Source: Epiperipatus broadwayi (taxonomy: Eukaryota; Onychophora; Udeonychophora; Euonychophora; Peripatidae). Taken from it: a stretch of DNA of 64,000 bases. Under the pieces are notes generated by a model. That model did not search any database. It was not told the origin of the DNA and saw only the letters and a list, made by a program, of their open reading frames with translations. The stretch is from NCBI GenBank assembly GCA_028023455.1, contig JAQFVV010006709.1, positions 62,001 through 126,000 on the forward strand, given 5' to 3'. Both the position numbers and the translations under genes were made by a program. Numbering within the stretch: position 1 is the first letter of the stretch; the number at the start of each line of letters is the position of its first letter. Of this stretch, positions 24,920 to 34,950 are shown piece by piece.

Positions 24920-25260
24920 CTAGGAAACTAGGTAATTCAAGGATATGATAGTATCTATATTCATACCATGAGGATGTAATGTCTTAAATTTAAAAATAAA
25001 AAAACTATCCTTCTGTTTTCTTTCTCTCATGGAAGAAAAATTATCTTCCAATATAACCACTCTTAAATCATCAATCAAGTGATCAGGTAAATTGAAATGT
25101 TTAGAAATTGGTCTATCGTCATTTTTATGTAAAATATCAAACCTATAGTTGGTCATTCTAATATGTAGACTGTTTGCTGACTCACCTATATAACGACTCA
25201 AGTATCTATTACATTCTATTAAATATACCAAGTTTATACATTTACAATTAACATAGTTGG
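24920..25260 (-). pseudogene. GIY-YIG endonuclease of a second Penelope-like element
   Basis: A 103-codon minus-strand frame reads VYLIECN, then RYIGESANSLHIRMTNYR, PISKHFNLPDH, LRVVILED and RERKQKDSFFIFKFKTLHPHGMN. This is the canonical PLE GIY-YIG domain: V-Y-L-I for GIY, YIGES for YIG, R-x-x-N/H box, K-H-F-N-L-P and the terminal L-x-P-x-G-x-N. Directly upstream in frame is NCKCINL, the cysteine-bearing lead-in. It is complete as a domain, but I saw no continuous RT upstream (25260-25900 is broken), so the element is dead. It differs enough from the fragment at 24010 to be another subfamily, and the two converge. Confidence 0.85.
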
Positions 25261-26740
25261 GGATATACTCATTGCTTATAACTTACAAGCTTAAGAGAAT
25301 AGGGTCATGTGATCTACGACTCTTATTTTGACTATAGTCTCTGCCTTAAGTCTTATGTGATGTTATATTGCTAAGATTACTAATATATGGTATGGCTGAA
25401 GATCTATCAGCCCATATAGCTATTTGAGTTGGATAGCTGGGTTTGAAGACATGTAGGTGTCTGAAAATTTCAGATTTTCCACTCAATAGATAACTTTTAG
25501 ATAAATGCTTAGCTTTGGGTTGGTATTTTTATATCTAATGTCTGAACCTACCCTGGCACCTCTCTAAGGAGTGCCAAAGCATGAAACCATGGTCAGGGGT
25601 TTGGGGGGAAGGTCCTGACAGATATTTTAAATGCTGGCTCTGGCTAAGCATTTATCACAAAGCTTGTTGAAGAATTGGCAATCCTCATTAATTATAGTTT
25701 CTGATTATTTTTAAAACTCATTTAGCAGATTTTTCATTATCGAAAGGGAAGAAATTTACACTCCTCAGGGTAGTAAAACAGTAATCTTTAGAAACTCTTT
25801 ATTAGTAAAATGTTCATTTGCATGACTATCCCAGTCACTTTTAACAATTGCTTTGAAATCACACAATCAAAAATTAAATACTCTCTGTTGCTTTTTTACG
25901 TTATTGTAAAAAGTTTTTTGTTTTTAAACAAAGTGCAATTGAAATATATTTTTGCATGTATACTTTCATGAATTTTAAAACTATGTTCAACAGAAGTTTC
26001 AAATCCACTTAATAAAATACATTTTAAAAAAACAGCTAAAAGATAATCTAATTCAAGATAATCCCCTCTCTACAGAGAAAAAATAATTATAAAAGAATTA
26101 AATTTAAAACTATAATTTAACAGTTACTCCAGAATTAAAAAAACATACTAATTAATTTGGCTAATATATAAAAGAGAATTTTTTTTAGGTAAGTTGGATT
26201 CAAAAGACTGAACACTATAAAAGAAGATTAATATTCAATCTCGTCTAGCCTGGATAGTATATCAGTAGACATAAGAACTTTTTGCAAGTCATATCTGATC
26301 TTTATTATCATTTTGTGTACCATGGGTTTTTATATTCTATGTATATTATTATAGCTTATAAAAATATATTTTATGGACTATTTATTAATTTGTTTGCTAG
26401 TAATTAAAACAATAGAACTTACGTTATTTAGCTTTGCCTATTGTTTTTAACTACTATAAAAAAAATTAGTCCTATAAGTTCTGACATGAAATTAAAATTT
26501 CGAAGTGGGAAAGAGACTCTAATTTGTGTAACACTACTTTTTGTGGTAGACAAAAGAGTATTCATCAGTACAGAAAATCAGACCTGCTTGTCTTACTAAA
26601 AACACATTTTGAAAACATTTCTCTTTTCACATGAAATAACTTTTATGTATAATTAATTACATTAAAGAATAATAAATTATAAATAATAACGTAATGTGAT
26701 GTGATGTATTATGGCTTCTCCTTAAACGAAGTCAAGAATA
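25261..26740. other. Probable decayed PLE upstream sequence, then AT-rich spacer
   Basis: 25261-25900 may be the eroded RT of the minus-strand PLE: there are partial frames but no motif I can name. The rest is AT-rich with no gene. CCCTGGCACCTCTCTAAGG near 25550 is an unusual GC-rich word. Confidence 0.4.
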
Positions 26741-27009
26741 TCTCACCAATTATGCCCAGATAAACCTGTTAGCCACTTTCTTTTACATTCCCCACTCTAA
26801 AGTTACCCATAATCTGCTCTATCCCATTTCCACAACATAATTTTTGTCAACTCTATAACCTTTATATCTAAATCCCCTTTATCTTTTCCCAAACCCAGCA
26901 TAAAAACCAATAATTCACTTTCTGTATAATCACTCTTTTCATATTTATTTTTCCACAACTTCATTATATGTACCCTTTCTGTTTTCAAACATTTACATTC
27001 AATTAACAA
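26740..27009 (-). pseudogene. LINE ORF2 C-terminal fragment
   Basis: A minus-strand frame of 68 codons reads LLIECKCLKTERVHIMKLW, then YTESELLVFMLGLGKDK and VIELTKIMLWKW. In the frame just before it N-I-R-H can be read, giving H-L-L-I-E-C, the (C)...H-L-x-x-E-C zinc-knuckle-like wording at the C-terminus of many non-LTR RTs. No catalytic domain is attached. Too short to place in a clade. Confidence 0.5.
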
Positions 27010-27099
27010 ATGCCTAATATTTTAAACTACGGCACATGCGCTTTAAAGATGGAACGCTATTTAAACTGAATAATTTCAATTTCAAAACACAAGCTTTTT

Positions 27100-27128
27100 A
27101 AAAGATAGAATGGATCCTTCTATCTTTT
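27100..27128. repeat. Perfect 11-bp hairpin
   Basis: AAAAGATAGAA and TTCTATCTTTT flank TGGATCC. The related imperfect copy is at 4149-4183. Confidence 0.7.
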
Positions 27129-28062
27129 TCACCCAGAAATGGAAATTAAAATTATACTGGAATACAAAAAGAAATATTAAAATTGGGGAAATAGCTGATA
27201 AATGATGAAAAAAAGATATTAAAAAACAAAAAATAATGTCAAATAAATTTAAGATGAGATCATATTTTAATGATTTTATCTATATGTGTTATGGTGTGAT
27301 CTCTTTTAAAACTAAGACTAGTAAATTAGTAATGTTAATATGTGTATATATAATAACAATACTACAATAGATATCAATCACTAATCAAACACATCTTACC
27401 CATTTTTATTAAACAAAGACCTGAAGGCATAAAGAAATAATATACATCGGGAAGATCTATAAAGTCCCTAGATTTGCTTTGACACATTCGGAAGCATATC
27501 TCCCCGCACTAAAGCATACTTAAGGTCAGAACTGGCCCAATTAAAAGAGGGAGGGGACGGTGTAATATTTTTAAGTGATTAGGGAGGGGTGTTCTGTAAT
27601 ATATATGATAAAAAATATTTATGTATTTACCAAAAAAATATCTTATATGCAGATATAGAAATATTGCTTTCTTCCTATCTCTGCTAGCAATAAAAAATAA
27701 AAACTTTTGAAAAAAAATTTTCAACTATAATAAATTTCCATTTAATTATTGCTTCAAAAATTATTTTTTTAAACATCAATGTTTGTTTTGGATGCGTATT
27801 TTAGTATCGGGCTTTATTTTATTGCAGAAATAAATGAATAAAAGACATAAGGAATTTTCCCAAAGACGTTAAAGTTTTCCTTGTGGAAATAAATGCAGGT
27901 TAAAAAAAATCTTTTAACTTCAAAACTTTAAAAATTAAATATAACTTATAATTACAATATTGATGAAAGTATAATAAATATACTATAACGTAACATTAAA
28001 TAATTACTTTTTTCTTTTTAATCTATGAATATTTTCAGTTATTTTTTTTTTATATGTCAAAT
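27129..28062. other. Non-coding, nothing recognised
   Basis: AT-rich. A purine-rich word AGAGGGAGGGGACGG near 27546 followed by TGTAATATTT resembles a polypurine tract and LTR start, but no retroelement coding sequence adjoins it. Confidence 0.4.
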
Positions 28063-28133
28063 ACGTTGACCGGAAAGCGAACCAGGACAAGCTGCTTGGA
28101 AGGCAACTATTCTAACCACTAGTCCACGAACAT
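28063..28133 (-). tRNA. tRNA-Gly(TCC)-like sequence, probably a pseudogene or SINE head
   Basis: On the minus strand the 71 bases fold as a cloverleaf: acceptor ATGTTCG with TCAACGT (one mismatch, two wobbles), a D arm with CTAGTGGTTAGAATAG, an anticodon arm TTGCCTTCCAAGCAG with TCC in the loop, and a T arm with GGTTCGCTT. The anticodon arm is that of eukaryotic tRNA-Gly(TCC). The T stem has one mismatch and the invariant purine after TTCG is C, so function is doubtful. The minus-strand flank shows no clear terminal T run. Confidence 0.5.
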
Positions 28134-28808
28134 TGTTCAACACCACTTTTGACATTAACCAGGATTTAAATACTTAGAAACATTTAGGTAGGCCTATGTA
28201 CTTTCTACGTTGTTGAAAGATCTTTTTCACCACATACTCAATGCTTTTATTACTTCGCATGTGGTAGTCATTGTCGGGTCTACAAATTATAGAGTTTTGG
28301 CATTTTAAAAAATGAATGATAACATGTTTTGATTTTTGCAAAAGACGTAGAACATACAGATTCGGGCACCTTATACCGCCCTCGGCCTGGCCTTTTTAAA
28401 TCATCATGCGATGAGATGCAGCATCATGGAGTTGCAAGTAACTTCTTCACTGAAATTGCTACTACGAACAAATGTCTATTCCTTCTAGAACTTTGGTCAT
28501 CTGCTGTACCATTAATCCAATTCTTGATATAATAACAGCTCATCATGACATCAGTTATCAGTGGCTTATCTTAGTTTAGGCATCTGACTTCGGTTAATCC
28601 CTCTAACTTAAGAATTATAATTCTTGAATAATTAGTTTAGTTTTGATATTTTAGGGATACAATTAATCGTTTTCTTTTTTCGTACTTTAGGAATTCAATT
28701 AACATTGTTTTTAACGTAATTAACCTGATTATAGCAAGTTAATCTTTTCGAAGCCCGGAAATTTTTTTAAATGCTGAGATAATGTTTTATTTAAACTTTA
28801 TTTTTTAC
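28134..28808. other. Non-coding, nothing recognised
   Basis: A 67-codon frame at 28329-28532 lacks any family resemblance. No repeat shared with elsewhere in the window was found. Confidence 0.45.
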
Positions 28809-28821
28809 ACTAACAATTTAT
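28809..28821. repeat. Left target-site duplication of the 337-bp array
   Basis: ACTAACAATTTAT, repeated exactly at 31078-31090. Up to two bases could belong to the element, so the duplication is 11-13 bp. Confidence 0.75.
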
Positions 28822-31077
28822 GAGTAAATAAGCAATTATTTTATCTAACGCCGTGTTTTACAATTATATTACATTCAAATATCAGCCTTTCAAGCTAATT
28901 GAGCACGCGCCTTTTGAGAATGTTAAATAACTGAATACTTTCCTCTTCAATCCAAGATATAGTATTTATGCAGGAATAAAAAGGATCCTCTTATTCCTAC
29001 GACTCAAATTCTTTTATATGAGCAAATCTGAAGAACTGTTGAGGAGAGCGTGAGTAGAATTCTCACTTTAAATTACTATTTACGATGTTTTTTGACTGAA
29101 TGATGTCGGTGAAATTGCTTAGAATTTACTAAACGTCATTCTTACTGAAACTTAATTATGAGTAAATAAGCAATTATTTTATCTAGCACCGTGTTTACAA
29201 TTATATTACATTCAAATATCAGCCTTTCAAGCTAATTGAGCACGTGCCTTTTGAGAGTGTTAAATAAATGAATACTTTCCTCTTCAATCCAAGATATAGT
29301 ATTTATGCAGGAATAAAAAGGATCCTCTTATTCCTACAACTCAAATTCTTTTATATGAGCAAATCTGAAGAACTGTTGAGGAGAGCGTGAGTAGAATTCT
29401 CACTTTAAATTACTATTTACGATGTTTTTTGACTGAATGACGTCGGTGAAATTACTTAGAATTTACTAAACGTCATTCTTACTGAAACTTAATTATGAGT
29501 AAATAAGCAATTATTTTATCTAGCGCCATGTTTACAATTATATTACATTCAAATATCAGTTTTTCAAGCTAATTGAGCACGCGCCTTTTGAGAGTGTTTA
29601 ATAAATGAATGCTAATTGAGCACGCGCCTTTTGAGAGTGTTAAATAAATGAATACTAAGTATTCATTTATTTAACACTCTCAAAAGGCGCGTGCTCAATT
29701 AGCTTGAAAGGCTGATATTTGAATGTAATATAATTGTAAACATGGCGCTAGATAAAATAATTGCTTATTTACTCATAATTAAGTTTCAGTAAGAATGACG
29801 TTTAGTAAATTCTAAGTAATTTCACCGACGTCATTCAGTCAAAAAACATCGTAAATAGTAATTTAAAGTGAGAATTCTACTCACGCTCTCCTCAACAGTT
29901 CTTCAGATTTGCTCATATAAAAGAATTTGAGTCGTAGGAATAAGAGGATCCTTTTTATTCCTGCATAAATACTATATCTTGGATTGAAGAGGAAAGTATT
30001 CATTTATTTAACACTCTCAAAAGGCGCGTGCTCAATTAGCTTGAAAGGCTGATATTTGAATGTAATATAATTGTAAACACGGCGCTAGATAAAATAATTG
30101 CTTATTTACTCATAATTAAGTTTCAGTAAGAATGACGTTTAGTAAATTCTAAGTAATTTCACCGACGTCATTCAGTCAAAAAACATCGTAAATAGTAATT
30201 TAAAGTGAGAATTCTACTCACGCTCTCCTCAACAGTTCTTCAGATTTGCTCATATAAAAGAATTTGAGTTGTAGGAATAAGAGGATCCTTTTTATTCCTG
30301 CATAAATACTATATCTTGGATTGAAGAGGAAAGTATTCATTTATTTAACACTCTCAAAAGGCGCATGCTCAATTAGCTTGAAAGGCTGATATTTGAATGT
30401 AATATAATTGTAAACATGGTGCTAGATAAAATAATTGCTTATTTACTCATAATTAAGTTTCAGTAAGAATGACGTTTAGTAAATTCTAAGTAATTTCACC
30501 GACGTCATTCAGTCAAAAAACATCGTAAATAGTAATTTAAAGTGAGAATTCTACTCACGCTCTCCTCAACAGTTCTTCAGATTTGCTCATATAAAAGAAT
30601 TTGAGTTGTAGGAATAAGAGGATCCTTTTTATTCCTGCATAAATACTATATCTTGGATTGAAGAGGAAAGTATTCATTTATTTAACACTCTCAAAAGGCG
30701 CGTGCTCAATTAGCTTGAAAGGCTGATATTTGAATGTAATATAATTGTAAACACGGCGCTAGATAAAATAATTGCTTATTTACTCATAATTAAGTTTCAG
30801 TAAGAATGACGTTTAGTAAATTCTAAGCAATTTCACCGACGTCATTCAGTCAAAAAACATCGTAAATAGTAATTTAAAGTGAGAATTCTACTCACGCTCT
30901 CCTCAACAGTTCTTCAGATTTGCTCATATAAAAGAATTTGAGTTGTAGGAATAAGAGGATCCTTTTTATTCCTGCATAAATACTATATCTTGGATTGAAG
31001 AGGAAAGTATTCATTTATTTAACACTCTCAAAAGGTGCATGCTCAATTAGCTTGAAAGGCTGATATTTGAATGTAAT
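28822..31077. mobile_element. Inverted multimer of a 337-bp monomer (possible tandem-repeat retroelement)
   Basis: Two opposed arms of one 337-bp unit. The left arm (28822 to about 29651) has units starting at 28861, 29198 and 29535, exactly 337 apart. The right arm (about 29655-31077) holds about 4.2 units in the opposite orientation. The arms meet at GAATACTAAGTATTC, a palindrome with a 3-base loop. Units are about 97% alike by eye and share landmarks such as GAGGATCC, GAGAATTCTAC and AAAACATCG. The right end stops at TTTGAATGTAATA, the same point at which the lone copy at 60901-61118 stops. Flanks are a 13-bp direct repeat. There is no ORF longer than a few dozen codons. TSD, fixed 3' end and 5' truncation point to retrotransposition of a multimeric transcript; I do not recognise the family. 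Confidence 0.8.
29590..29700. repeat. Central palindrome with a 45-bp local duplication
   Basis: Around the centre at 29650, arms with GCTAATTGAGCACGCGCC on the left and its complement on the right pair perfectly for more than 45 bases. On the left only, this 45-bp segment occurs twice in tandem, separated by AATGAATG, so the left arm is longer by one copy. Confidence 0.85.
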
Positions 31078-31090
31078 ACTAACAATTTAT
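31078..31090. repeat. Right target-site duplication of the 337-bp array
   Basis: ACTAACAATTTAT, identical to 28809-28821. Confidence 0.75.
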
Positions 31091-31317
31091 ATAACATAAT
31101 ATATTCCTAACTATATATGTCTGTATATATATTATTGTTTAGTTTACTTTTTTAAAATTCATAAGATATTTAAAATACTAATTCAAATCTAAGAACATTT
31201 ATCTGGCCCATTCAGATTATTTTTTACTTTCTTTAATCCATGAATATTTATCTCTTAGTACGCTTCACTCTGTTACTTTGTTTAATTACTGATTATAAAA
31301 TACAATAGTCACATATA

Positions 31318-31640
31318 ACATGACCCACTACTCTCAGTGCCATCTCATATTGCTGACCTACCTGATCACACACGTTGTAAAGATAAATAATCACCAATAT
31401 ACGTATTTCATGCTAAATCAGCAATCATCAGTTGGTCTAGATTACTATCCTCACACATATATATAATCAATGCTCAGCTTTATATTAAGATCTTCATACT
31501 TTAATAGACATGCTTCAGACTATTCCAACTCACAACTCTTAGCCTTCCATTTCATTGAAAATCTGATGATGGAACGTTCAAAGCCCTTGTTAGTTCCAAG
31601 GTTGTCATCGTACCCATGTTGACATATTAGTCATTCTGAC
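31318..31640 (-). repeat. SINE/MITE-like repeat, copy 2
   Basis: Carries ACCCACTACTCTCAGTGCC, CTGACCTACC, CACCAATATACGTATTTCATG and AGCAATCATCAGTTGGTC, matching the left arm of 31725-32149 and, more distantly, 9640-9960. It ends after GATCTTCATACTTTAATAGAC, a piece also found at 9890. The B-box end is missing here. Confidence 0.65.
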
Positions 31641-31724
31641 CCCTCATGTACAGGAAAATAATCCATTTATACATACATATGTGAGGGATGGGCAGACCTT
31701 TTATACACTATTTATATAAATTAA

Positions 31725-32149
31725 TACATTGCATATGCTTAAACCTGCATTTATATATGTAATATAGGCGGGGTTCGAACTCAGACTTTCACACGACCCA
31801 CTACTCTCAGTACCATCTCATATTGCTGACCTACCTAACCAGACACATGTTGAAAAGATAAATAATCACCAATATACGTATTTCATGCTAAACCAGCAAT
31901 CATCAGTATCTTAATATAAAGCTGAGCACTGATTATATATATGTGTGAGGATAGTAATCTAGACCAACTTATGATTGCTGGTTTAGCATGAAATACGTTT
32001 ATTGGTGATTATTTATCTTTTCAACATGGGTGTGATCAGGTAGGTTAGCAATATGAGATGGCACTGAGAGTTGTGGATCGTGTGAAAGTCTGAGTTCAAA
32101 TCCCGCCTATATTACATATATAAATGCAGGTTTAAGCCTGTGCAATGTA
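31725..32149. mobile_element. Palindromic repeat with tRNA-like arms
   Basis: Arms of about 185 bases (31725-31912 and 31962-32149) are reverse complements with few mismatches. The outer ends read TACATTGCATATGCTTAAACC on the left (first 20 bases TACATTGCATATGCTTAAAC) and the complement on the right. Each arm holds a B-box-like sequence, GTTCGAACTC on the left and GTTCAAATCCC on the right, and the copy-1 body. It may be two head-to-head insertions or a fold-back element; the inner spacer contains AGCTGAGCACTGATTATATA. Confidence 0.65.
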
Positions 32150-32860
32150 GTAGTTACATTTAGTAGTTTTTAACTGATTGGCAACCAATTTTTCTTTCTA
32201 TGAAAATTTAATATTCCGGTAGGTGTCGCTACAAAAAAAAAGTTTGCATTGAAACAGGGACTGCCATTTTTCATTGGAAAAAACTTGAAAGTAAGATTCA
32301 TTTAAATAAATCTTTACAGGCATATATTATTTGTTGTGTTAATGTTGGATATTTAAATATATAAATTAATATGTCATAAGGGAATCCATAATCGGATCAA
32401 CTGTAGTGCTTTTTTTGTCAAAACACTTAGGTTGTGTAATTAAATAATCTACGTAATTATCCTAACTGTTGTACTGTATTTCGAAATATATTTTAGAATT
32501 ATATGAAACATAATTGAAAGTAATTAATATCTAAATACTGCTAATTAAAATAATATCTAGCTATTATACCGAACTTAATAATCACATAAGGTTTCCTATA
32601 TTTTAAAAATTAGGAAGGAAATTAGTTTGGATAAAGAAATATATAAATATGAAGACAATTTCTTTAAAAATAGTTTAAGAAGAAGAAAAAGTACAAATAT
32701 TGTGTAATTTTGTTGATATTGAATAAGAAGCCTTATCGTATCACATATCGAAAAGTTAGTGTGTTATTTCAAATAAATGTCCTACATTTTTTAAAATTTT
32801 ATTTAGAATATTTTAGGGATGGACATCTAATAATACAATCATTATTTCCAACTGCGATCC
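32150..32860. other. Non-coding, nothing recognised
   Basis: AT-rich. The distal part may include the eroded 5' portion of the LINE fragment that follows, but no motif is readable. Confidence 0.4.
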
Positions 32861-33375
32861 ACTTCATAGTAGATGCACAATTTTACAAAACAGTCTTCCT
32901 CAGGGGTTTATTCTCTTGTCTACTTTATTTAATATATACTTCAATAATCTTCCTGAAATAGGAAATTCATTTATACTGATGATATTGCTTTGACTTCCCA
33001 AAAGAGATTCTTTCCTGAAGTCAAAATTCCTCTTAGGATTTGACAAGATTGGAAAATCTTTTTTAAAGACTAAGATCTTATTTTTCATCCAATGAAAACA
33101 GTTTGTTCAATTTTTCATCTAAACGCAGAAAATCATCTCGATCTAAATATAATCTTTGTAATAATAGATAAATACAACCCTATTTAGGAATAATATTGCA
33201 TCGTAGCCAAATTTATTTTTCTTATTTAGCTAAAGTTAGACTAAAATTTCTAAGAATAATCTTGGAAAGCTAATTGACACTACATGGGATTATGATGCAA
33301 ATATTTTAAAGATATGGTTTTAAGCACAAGCATTGTCTGCTGATAAATACTGTGCCCTATTTAGAAAAAAAATTA
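32861..33375 (+). pseudogene. Second LINE reverse transcriptase fragment, plus strand
   Basis: Reading across frames gives F-L-x-G and L-F-N-I-Y-F-N-N-L-P-E (about 32895-32960), then Y-T-D-D-I-A-L-T-S-Q-K (32973-33005), where A of the catalytic Y-A-D-D box is T, and further on T-T-W-D-Y-D-A-N-I-L and A-Q-A-L-S-A-D-K-Y-C-A (33283-33350). The last two match the G-T-T-W-G-A-D-x-x-T-L and A-L-x-Y-S-x-A-E-Y-C-A-P-V-W region of a widespread invertebrate LINE group. Several frameshifts make it inactive. It belongs to another clade than the 0.9-5 kb element. Confidence 0.75.
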
Positions 33376-33539
33376 CTACTCTAAATTTCTAAAATCTCAA
33401 ATCTTACTTTGAGAAATATTAGTGCTTTTTTTAAGTCTATTTCTATGTAGTAGTTTTTTGTCTTTTACATATTCATCCAACAGATATCCCCCCAAAAAAT
33501 TGCTTCACAGAAAGTACATATAAAGCTATTAATATTTAA

Positions 33540-33735
33540 ATGTATATTGTCTATACTAAACTTAATGTAATTAGAAAGGACTTGAACTCAAACCTTCAAG
33601 CTCCCTACAACTATCCACTCTATCTTATACAACTGGTGCACGTGGTCACATACATGTGAAAAAGCTAATCTCCAATAGACATATTTCGTGCTGAACCAAC
33701 ACTCAATAGTTTGTCCTAAGCTGATGATACTTGTC
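33540..33735 (-). repeat. SINE/MITE-like repeat, copy 3
   Basis: Has GGACTTGAACTCAAACC (B-box complement), CCACTCTATCTTATACAAC, CATGTGAAAAAGC and CAATAGACATATTTCGTGC in the same order as 9690-9830. Confidence 0.6.
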
Positions 33736-34599
33736 AATAAATCAAAAAGAATACTAAACAAAGAATCTACAGTGAAAGGATTATCTTATAAAAAATATAA
33801 TTCTTGTGACATTCCAAGCAAATTTTTGTTTTCAGATCCAATGATAGTCACCTGGATTTGATGTTTCTGTATGTTGATGGAGTCTCATCAACAGATTCAA
33901 GACAACCCATGATCTTGCACTCATTTGTTTCATAAATGGAATTTATCAGGCATTAAATAAACTATGTAATTATGGCAAACATATTTTGAACCATATGACA
34001 AACGACTGTCAAATCTATAGTTATAGAGAGGCAGAATTAAAAAAATTAATAAAGTCACTATGATTCTATTTCTTGATTGGAATCTCTATAGATTCCATTA
34101 TGATGTTATATTAAGAATTAAAATGTCAAAAAAGTCTGCTAAATAAAATAAATAGATATGAACAAATTAAAATTGTCCTCAAGAAAGACAAACTCTTATA
34201 TAAAATCATTTTTCCATAAAAATAATTTTCACTTTGCCATTTTAAATACAAGATATGTAATAATAGTTTCCTTTTTTAATAATATACATTATACAGTATT
34301 TCGACTTATGGATTAATGAATTTTAAAGGTATGTGATGTATCATCTAATAACAAATGATCAGTTTTCAAGTAAGAGTTTCTCTTACTGCCATTTACAATG
34401 AAATGTTGCCTAGTAGTAATGTAGGTCAGTAGCATGTAACCATTTACTTTTCATATACCATCCAAAGAATATTACATTTTTCCATACCACCACCTTTTAT
34501 GAAAAAAATTTAGCATCAAAATAAGACAATAGTTAGTTAAAAAAGAAATTATTAAACATCACTTGATTAGAATTCCCTATACTTACACAAACTATGAAA
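33736..34599. other. Non-coding, nothing recognised
   Basis: No coding frame with family resemblance and no repeat identified. Confidence 0.45.
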
Positions 34600-34950
34600 A
34601 CAGTAACAAACTCTCCATTCTCATATAGTTGTGCCACTAAATGCAAGTCATAGTAATCAATGGTTTCAAGAAGGCTTGTGCATAAGATCCCTATGTAATG
34701 GCTACTCATCCACTATCCCCAGACTAGCTTCTGTTGTGGTTTTCTTTAGTGAGGAACTTTGTATCTAGGTGCAGTGCTGTCAGATTCAAGACGCCTCACT
34801 GATGAAAGCCACAAGCTCCGAAACTTATCTGGGGATATTAGACGAGTAAACCCTAGATAGGGATTTTATGCACAAATCTTCTTTCATCCATTGATTAATA
34901 TGGCTTGCACTTGATGGCACTACTGTATGGATAGATAGTTTGCTACTGTA
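34600..34950. mobile_element. MITE copy C
   Basis: Ends ACAGTAACAAACTCTCCAT and, in complement, TACAGTAGCAAACTATC. The interior shares CTCACTGATGAAAGCCACAAG-like and TATCTGGGGATATT words with copy B, and GGCTTGCACT with copies A and B. The inner segment includes GAGTAAACCCTAGATAGGG. No coding capacity. Confidence 0.65.

Noticed and set aside
27546-27570. Polypurine tract and LTR start
   Set aside because: Purine-rich run followed by TGTAAT, but no pol sequence adjoins it and the 28-nt inverted repeat is absent.
28822-31077. Hammerhead ribozyme in the 337-bp monomer
   Set aside because: CTGAAGA (left-arm strand) fits the CUGANGA core and CTGAATGA lies before GTGAAA elsewhere in the unit, but neither has both conserved boxes with a proper stem II and cleavage site. 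By eye it is not supported; a covariance-model scan would decide.
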